Positions 59,138-64,000 of a stretch of 64,000 nt of DNA are shown piece by piece. A model generated the notes under the pieces. It worked only from the letters and a program-made list of their open reading frames with translations, was not told where the DNA came from and made no database searches. Each line of letters starts with the position of its first letter. Position 1 is the stretch's first letter. Location: contig NZ_CP108484.1 in assembly GCF_036226505.1 (NCBI RefSeq), positions 682,001-746,000 of the forward strand, written 5' to 3'. The translations under genes and the position numbers were made by a program. The stretch is from Kitasatospora sp. NBC_01246. GTDB lineage: Bacteria > Actinomycetota > Actinomycetes > Streptomycetales > Streptomycetaceae.

Positions 59138-59210
59138 GGGAATCTGTCGGTGAGCGGCTGCGAGCAAGGTCCCGGGGCTCTCGTGACCGCCGGGGGCCGG
59201 ACACGCGACC

Positions 59211-59246
59211 GCCGTCCGGCCCGCGCCGGAGCGCGGGCCGGACGGC
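59211..59246 (-). terminator. 15-bp hairpin after the broken SRPBCC gene
   Basis: GCCGTCCGGCCCGCG (59211-59225) and its exact complement (59232-59246) with a 6-nt loop, 43 bases beyond the stop at 59289. Confidence 0.85.
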
Positions 59247-59288
59247 GGTTCGCCGGCAGGCTCAGTACGGCCGAGCTCGTACGGCCGC

Positions 59289-59952
59289 TCAGGACGACAG
59301 GCCGTGCGCTCGGGCCTCGGCGGTGCTCTTCAGGTCGCGCAGCCAGGATTCGAGGCCCTGCGCGAGGATCTCGGTCGCGGCGGGCACGTTCGCATCGACC
59401 TGGGGCCCGGTGTGGGTCTCCTCGGTGCGCACCAGGACACCGCCCCTGACCTTGACGAAGCTCCACACATGGACGCCGTCGATGTGCAGGCCCGCACCGA
59501 TCGCGGGGCCGGTCCAGCGGATGCAGGAGTCGCGCTTGAGCTGCTCGACGGTCGAGGTGATCACCAGGTTGGTGGCGGGGGTCGAGGGATTCGGGGGCAC
59601 CGGCGTCGTCCACCGGAAGGCCGAACCCCTGCGGAGCGGGCCGTCGTCGAGGCGGTCCGCCGTCGTCGAGGCGGTCCGCCGTCGTGACGGGGGGCTGCCA
59701 GGCCGGCCAGCGCTCCACGTCGGTCTGCAGCGTCCAGACGACGCCCAGCGGCGCGTGGATCATGGTCTCGGTCCGGTGGCGGACGAGTGCGTCGGGGTCG
59801 ACGCCCTTCCCGCCGCAGGTCAGGGACGCACCGGGCCGGGAGCCGGGCCCGGTGGCGGCCCCGGCGGGCAGGGCGGCCGCGCCGAGCAGGCCGACGACGA
59901 GCGGGACGGTGCACAGGGCGGCACGGAGGCCGGTGCTGCGAATGCCGGACAT
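59289..59952 (-). pseudogene. Secreted SRPBCC-family protein, frame broken by a 19-bp duplication
   Basis: ATG 59952 (after AAGGGGA) begins a signal peptide (LCTVPLVVGLLGAAALPAGA-AT) and an SRPBCC start (RTETMIHAPLGVVWTLQTDV then RWPAWQ). At 59642-59679 a 19-bp unit is present twice; because 19 is not a multiple of three the frame shifts, and the rest (NLVITSTVEQLKRDS; RWTGPAIGAGLHIDGVHVWS; ILAQGLESWLRDLKS, ending at 59289) lies in another frame. Removing one unit restores an uninterrupted 214-aa protein. Either a recent slippage mutation, a reversible on/off switch, or a sequencing error. It follows a membrane protein gene under a shared promoter. Confidence 0.85.
59642..59679. repeat. 19-bp exact tandem duplication
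   Basis: Units 59642-59660 and 59661-59679 (CGTCGTCGAGGCGGTCCGC) are identical and lie inside the SRPBCC reading frame, causing the frameshift. Confidence 0.95.
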
Positions 59953-60046
59953 GGGGTTCCCCTTGATCGGTCGTAGGCGGACATGGCCCATCGGGTGCGC
60001 GGCGGGCGTCGGGCCCGGCGCGGCGGGCGGTGTTCGGTGGGGCACG

Positions 60047-60460
60047 TCACCGGCCGGGGCAGCGCTGTTTCCGGGCCCGGTGGAGGGTGGCGAGGAGGGC
60101 GGCGGACGCCGCCACGATCAGCCCGGCGAACCCGGGGTGCATGTCCTTGGACAGGCTCTGCGCCCCGTCGGGCCGGACCAGCCACACCACCAGTGGGGCG
60201 GCGTACGCGGCGGCGAGCAGGAAGACCGCCCGCCGCACCGCCCGGTCACGGACGGACCGGAGGGCGCCGACGAGGGCGAGCACCACCGGGAGGACGGCGA
60301 GCAGCGCGAACTGGCCCACCACCAGCAGCGGAACCGCCCAGGCGGCGACCGTCACCGACCTCGGGACGGGCCGGTCTCCACGCCGACCTCCACGCCGACC
60401 TTCGTGCCGGTCTTCTTGCCGGTCTTCGCGGGCGTGGGGCGACTGGACCGTGGCGGCCAT
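60047..60460 (-). CDS. Small membrane protein of unknown function
   Basis: A 137-aa protein with a charged repeat-rich N-terminus (HAREDRQEDRHEGRRGGRRG) and about three helices (VTVAAWAVPLLVVGQFALLA; VFLLAAAYAAPLVVWLV; GFAGLIVAASAALLATL). A DGAQSLSKDMHPG loop is conserved-looking. ATG 60460 follows AAGGAGA. It precedes the SRPBCC gene on the same strand, and the operator-like dyad at 60579-60597 lies upstream. Confidence 0.75.
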   Translation of the reverse strand: MAATVQSPHAREDRQEDRHEGRRGGRRGDRPVPRSVTVAAWAVPLLVVGQFALLAVLPVVLALVGALRSVRDRAVRRAVFLLAAAYAAPLVVWLVRPDGAQSLSKDMHPGFAGLIVAASAALLATLHRARKQRCPGR

Positions 60461-60578
60461 GAGGGTCTCCTTGGATCGGCGGAGTGCACGGCGGCACCAC
60501 GCATGCCAGGCTGAGATAGATAGATGCTCACGTGTTCGTTAGAAGTTGTAACGCAGAACGACCCTGAGGGTCAATAGT

Positions 60579-60597
60579 GTTAGTGATAGCTTCTAAC
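60579..60597. promoter_or_regulatory. GTTAG/CTAAC dyad in the 60.5-kb promoter region
   Basis: GTTAGTGATAGCTTCTAAC has 5-base arms and resembles the TetR operator at 48625-48644 (GTTAGTGATTACCCACTAAC). A second partial copy, GTTAGAAG...TAAC, lies at 60538-60552. It is in the AT-rich gap between the membrane protein gene and the 54-aa gene. Confidence 0.5.
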
Positions 60598-60709
60598 AAA
60601 ACCTTGACCATCTAGCTCGCTTGAGCGGGATCACACCCGGCGTGGGAGCAGGCACTCCGGGCAAGCGCTTGGTACTGCTGTCGGACACACCGAAGAGAGG
60701 ACCGCGGCC

Positions 60710-60874
60710 ATGACCACACCCGACGACACCGAGCAGCCGGACGAGGAGACCCGCGAGCGGTCCGCCGAGGAGCGCTCGATCGTGGCCCCCACCCCGGCGG
60801 ACGTCCGCGCCAAGGCGGAGGACGGCGACGACGAGGAGCCCGAGCCGCCGGCGGCGGACACCCAGGCGCCCTGA
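60710..60874 (+). CDS. Small acidic disordered protein
   Basis: A 54-aa protein (MTTPDDTEQPDEETRERSAE...), strongly acidic with Pro, Glu and Asp, no Cys, no hydrophobic core. The ATG at 60710 is preceded by AGAGAGGA. Codon third positions are GC-biased as in real genes. Family not recognised. Confidence 0.65.
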   Translation: MTTPDDTEQPDEETRERSAEERSIVAPTPADVRAKAEDGDDEEPEPPAADTQAP

Positions 60875-60983
60875 CAGGGGCTCAGACCGGGGCGCGCGCC
60901 CCACTTCGCACCAGGGGGTGGGCGCCCCGGGCAGCCGGCGCGTCCGGTTCCCAGCCCCGGACCACAGGAGTCAGGAGTTGTTC

Positions 60984-61445
60984 ATGGTTGACCACAGCAG
61001 GGGTGACGACGTCTACCAGCCCGTCGGCGGCGACGACGAGCAGGAGGACGCGACGCCGCTCGACCTCCAGGACGCACTGGACGAGCGCACGTACGACGAC
61101 ATCCTCGACGAGGGGTACTCACCGCCGGAGAAGCCGCTCGGCGTGACCGGCGCGGGAACCACCCCGGCGGAACAGCGCGAGGGCGAGAGCCTCGACGCCC
61201 GGCTGGCCCGGGAGCTGCCCGACGTCGCCGACGGCGAGGGCGACGGCATCGGCGACCTGCCGGGCGGGGAGGGCGAGCTGCTGGACGCCGAGGCCGGCGA
61301 CCGTCGGGCGGGACGGCTCGTCGCACCGGACGAGGGGGCTCACGCGCACACCACCAAGGGTATGTTCGCCTCCGACGTCGGCATCGACGGCGGCGCCGCG
61401 GGCGCCGAGGAGGCGGCCATGCACATCGTGCCCGACGAGGAGTGA
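60984..61445 (+). CDS. DUF5709 family protein
   Basis: A 153-aa acidic actinobacterial protein: DVYQPVGGDDEQEDATPLDL, DALDERTYDDILDEGYSPPE then KPLGVTGAGTTPAEQREGES, and a C-terminal EEAAMHIVPDEE. These blocks define DUF5709, whose function is unknown; it is largely disordered. ATG 60984 follows CAGGAG. Confidence 0.85.
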   Translation: MVDHSRGDDVYQPVGGDDEQEDATPLDLQDALDERTYDDILDEGYSPPEKPLGVTGAGTTPAEQREGESLDARLARELPDVADGEGDGIGDLPGGEGELLDAEAGDRRAGRLVAPDEGAHAHTTKGMFASDVGIDGGAAGAEEAAMHIVPDEE

Positions 61446-61660
61446 GCACGCTGGGCAGCGGGATCGAACACGGCCCGTCATACCTCTCCCGTCGGGGTTT
61501 GAGCAGGTGAGCGGCTGTCCACACACCAGGTAGGGCGTCGTCGTGCCTCCGAGCGGGGCCCAGTAGGCGGCGGCGCCCGCAGGCCCGTCACCGCACGCGG
61601 AGCACCGGCCCGGCGCGGACGCCGGCGGGCCGCCGACGGGGGCGAGAGAGGACAGCCGCC

Positions 61661-62746
61661 ATGGCCCGACCCGTGTGGACCGGAGTCCTGACCTTCGGCC
61701 TGGTCACCGTGCCCGTCTCCCTGTACACCGCGACGCAGTCCCACGACGTGCGCTTCCACCAGCTGCAGCGCGGCACCTCGGACCGCGTCCGCAACAAGCG
61801 GGTCAACGAGCGCACCGGCAGGGAGGTCGACTTCGGCGAGATCGTGAAGGGCTACCCGGTCGCCGAGGGCGAGTACGTCGTCGTGGAGCCGGACGAGCTG
61901 GAGCAGATCTCCCCCGGCCGCTCACGCACCATCGACATCGCCGGCTTCGTCGACCTCGCCGAGGTGGACCCGATCTTCTTCGACAAGACCTACTACCTCG
62001 GCCCCAAGGGCAAGGAGTACCAGAAGGTCTACGCCCTCCTCGTGGAGTCCCTCGACCACGCGGGCAAGGTCGGACTGGCGATGTTCGCGATGCGCGGCAA
62101 GGAGTACCTGACCGCCATCCGCTCCGAGAACGGCCTGCTGGAACTGCACACCATGCACTTCGCCGACGAGGTCCGCGACCCGCGCCGGGAGATCGACGAC
62201 CTCCCCGAGAAGGTCGAGCTGTCCACCCAGGAGATCAAGACCGCCGAGCAGCTCATCGGCATGCTCGCCGTCGACTGGGACCCGGGCGAGTGGCACGACA
62301 CCTACGAGGACCAGGTCAAACAGCTCATCGAGGACAAGCTCGCCGGCCGCGAGATCGCCGTGTCCAGCGGCCCGGCCCCCGAGGCCACCAACGTCATCGA
62401 CCTCATGGACGCCCTGCGCCGCAGCCTCGACAGCGCCGGCAAGGGCGACTCCGCGGAGGCGACGAAGAAGTCCTCCCGGAGCACCGCGTCCTCCGGTAAG
62501 GAACGGGCACCCGCGAAGACCGGTGGAAAGAAGACCGGTGGAAAGAAGAGCACCGCCTCCGGCGGCTCCACCTCGAAGCCCGCCGGCGCGGCCGAGGCGT
62601 CGGAGCTGTCCGAGCTCACCAAGGCCGGGCTCTACAAGCTGGCCACCGAGCTGGACATCCCCCACCGTTCCACCATGAACCGTGAGGAGTTGCAGGAGGC
62701 CGTCGGCAAGGCGCGGTCCGGCCGCCGGCTCAAGGCGGTCTCCTGA
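61661..62746 (+). CDS. ku: Ku DNA-end-binding protein
   Basis: A 361-aa prokaryotic Ku for non-homologous end joining. The core beta barrel (MARPVWTGVLTFGLVTVPVS; RNKRVNERTGREVDFGEIVK; YLGPKGKEYQKVYALLVESL; GKEYLTAIRSENGLLELHTM) spans about 1-250. The C-terminal tail is lysine-rich (KTGGKKTGGKK) and ends in a SAP-like helix pair (LTKAGLYKLATELDIPHRST), which usually aids DNA binding or LigD recruitment. No ligase D gene is in this window. Confidence 0.96.
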   Translation: MARPVWTGVLTFGLVTVPVSLYTATQSHDVRFHQLQRGTSDRVRNKRVNERTGREVDFGEIVKGYPVAEGEYVVVEPDELEQISPGRSRTIDIAGFVDLAEVDPIFFDKTYYLGPKGKEYQKVYALLVESLDHAGKVGLAMFAMRGKEYLTAIRSENGLLELHTMHFADEVRDPRREIDDLPEKVELSTQEIKTAEQLIGMLAVDWDPGEWHDTYEDQVKQLIEDKLAGREIAVSSGPAPEATNVIDLMDALRRSLDSAGKGDSAEATKKSSRSTASSGKERAPAKTGGKKTGGKKSTASGGSTSKPAGAAEASELSELTKAGLYKLATELDIPHRSTMNREELQEAVGKARSGRRLKAVS

Positions 62747-62827
62747 CGCCCTCGGGCGGTACCACGGCCGTCCCGGCCCGGCCGCCCCCGCGCGCGGGCC
62801 GTCCCCTTACTCAGACCACCACCGCGC

Positions 62828-63226
62828 TCAGACCGCGTCGAACCAGGAGAACGCCGCGATCCGCCAGCCCTCCGGGGTCCGGACGAACTGGATGGTCTTG
62901 GTGCCGCCGCCCTCGAAGGGCTCGCCGTCCAGGATCCCGGACTTGCGGTACTCGCCGAACCGTGAAGCGATGTCGCCCGCTATCTCGGTGCGTTCGGAGA
63001 CCTCCCACTCGGAGAACTCGACCAGCCGGCCCTCGGTCAGCAGCCGCTCGCGGGGCTCGACGAACTCCTCCACGGTGTACACCGTGAACGCCGGACCGGT
63101 CAGGACGATCACGCCGCCCGGGATCATCAGCCGGCGGACCCGGGCGACATCGGCGGCCCGGCCCTCCCGGTTGTCGAAGGACCCGAAGAACTCGGCGGTC
63201 AGCGTGTCGATCTCAGCCTTGGACAT
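62828..63226 (-). CDS. SnoaL-like/DUF4440 protein
   Basis: A 132-aa cone-shaped alpha+beta barrel protein of the NTF2 superfamily: AEIDTLTAEFFGSFDNREGR, VARVRRLMIPGGVIVLTGPA, TVEEFVEPRERLLTEG and KTIQFVRTPEGWRIAAFSWF. Function not predictable. ATG 63226. Confidence 0.85.
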   Translation of the reverse strand: MSKAEIDTLTAEFFGSFDNREGRAADVARVRRLMIPGGVIVLTGPAFTVYTVEEFVEPRERLLTEGRLVEFSEWEVSERTEIAGDIASRFGEYRKSGILDGEPFEGGGTKTIQFVRTPEGWRIAAFSWFDAV

Positions 63227-63393
63227 GGCGCGACGCTAGCACCGGCGGGCCGCCGCGCACCGCCGGTTACGGCAGGCCGCCACCGCTCGGGGCGCCCGGG
63301 CTCGCGGCGGGTCTGTATCCGGTGGTCCGGACAGGGCCTCCGGACCACCGGGACCGCGCGATTGAGTGCGCCCGATCCGGGCAGGCGACCTCC

Positions 63394-64000
63394 ATGGCGA
63401 CTGTCCACGAGGAGACCGAACAGAGCTACGACGGAGCCCCGAGCCGGGCGCTGGCCCCCGACGGGCTGCCGGGCGTGGCCGAGATCGCAGCCGGCACCGC
63501 GGAGATCCTGGACGCGGTCTACTACGACACGCCCGACCTGCGGCTCCTGCGCGGCGGCATCACCGTGCGCAGGCGGACCGGCGGGCACGACGCGGGCTGG
63601 CACCTCAAGATCCCGCACCCCGACGGGCACCGCACCGAGCTGCGGCTTCCACTCGAAGCGGGGACGGCCCGCCGGCCCCCGGAGGAGCTGGTGACCCGCA
63701 CCCGCGGCGCCGCCCGGGGCAGCCGGCTGGCGCCGGTCGCCCACCTGCGCACCCGCCGGGACCGGACCCTGCTGCTCGACGCCGGACACCGCACCCTGGC
63801 CGAACTGGCCCAGGACGAGGTGTCCGCCCAGATCCTCGACCCGGGTCGGCTCCTAGACGAGGGCCAGAACCTCGATGAGGGCCAGAACCTCGACGGAAGC
63901 CGCCTCCGGGGCCCGCAGGCGGCGGCCCGGTCCGACGGGTCCGGGCCGCGCACCGAACTCGTCACCTGGACCGAGACCGAGGTGGAACTGGTCGACGGCG
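63394..64000 (+). CDS. CYTH-domain protein, N-terminal part
   Basis: The first 202 residues are present; the gene runs off the right edge and probably continues into a CHAD domain. The CYTH core is seen as AVYYDTPDLRLLRGGITVRR, WHLKIPHPDGHRTELRLPLE, LVTRTRGAARGSRLAPVAHL and LAELAQDEVSAQ. The N-terminal ExExK motif is degenerate (ETEQS). A tandem LDEGQN LDEGQN insertion is encoded at 63853-63888. Members bind polyphosphates; substrate unknown. Confidence 0.85.
   Translation, partial: MATVHEETEQSYDGAPSRALAPDGLPGVAEIAAGTAEILDAVYYDTPDLRLLRGGITVRRRTGGHDAGWHLKIPHPDGHRTELRLPLEAGTARRPPEELVTRTRGAARGSRLAPVAHLRTRRDRTLLLDAGHRTLAELAQDEVSAQILDPGRLLDEGQNLDEGQNLDGSRLRGPQAAARSDGSGPRTELVTWTETEVELVDG
63853..63888 (+). 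repeat. 18-bp in-frame tandem repeat in the CYTH gene
   Basis: Two 18-bp units (63853-63870 and 63871-63888) encode LDEGQN twice, followed by LDG; the length is in frame and lies in a loop. Confidence 0.8.

Overview
The window is high-GC actinobacterial DNA, with coding-strand third positions almost all G or C, GTG and TTG starts, ATGA/GTGA translational overlaps and many secreted proteins. It is most like Streptomyces or Kitasatospora. Supporting marks are an LAXTG sortase-type surface protein, sigma-like proteins tethered to the membrane, DUF5709 and Ku genes, and DeoR/ROK sugar control. I see no rRNA, tRNA, CRISPR array, transposase or phage genes. The first and last genes are cut by the window edges.

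Layout. 1-1926: a carotenoid oxygenase (partial) and a DHA2 exporter on the minus strand. 2651-9832: a tightly overlapping plus-strand operon of a GtrB-like glycosyltransferase, an FAD oxidoreductase, a class III aminotransferase, an unknown small protein, a GMC oxidoreductase and an MFS transporter. This looks like an undescribed pathway that oxidises an alcohol and aminates it. 10.1-31 kb: mostly secreted or surface proteins (lipoprotein, paired secreted proteins, GH43 galactanase with a WxL-like tail next to a DUF916 protein, heparin-lyase-like protein, LAXTG protein). With them are two unusual one-protein regulators: a sigma-like domain with zinc finger, membrane helix and peptidoglycan-binding domain (21404-22978), and an ECF sigma factor with zinc finger, membrane helix and ricin lectin domain (27714-29459).

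31.5-41.2 kb is a galactose/arabinose-type uptake and use region: binding protein, ATPase and permease, two convergent DeoR repressors, then galT-galE-galK. AT-rich promoter motifs resembling TGTTTGATT occur upstream of the ABC operon and galTEK, and related motifs lie upstream of the GH43 gene and the 2.6-kb operon, suggesting one sugar regulon from extracellular galactan to the Leloir pathway.

41.3-45 kb is a signalling module (response regulator, small coupled protein, CHASE3-type histidine kinase, REC-SpoIIE phosphatase). 45-52.5 kb holds an old yellow enzyme, a ROK regulator, UppP, a TetR-controlled exporter, an AraC regulator and a DUF1772 protein. 52.7-57.7 kb holds a Vat-like streptogramin acetyltransferase, a VanZ protein, a TetR/SDR divergent pair and a DHFR-like reductase. 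57.7-64 kb holds a SRPBCC/ArsR pair, a SRPBCC gene broken by a 19-bp tandem duplication, small acidic proteins, Ku, a SnoaL-like protein and a partial CYTH protein.

Intergenic gaps often hold perfect GC-rich hairpins that look like terminators or processing sites. Short tandem duplications across stop codons recur at several 3' ends.
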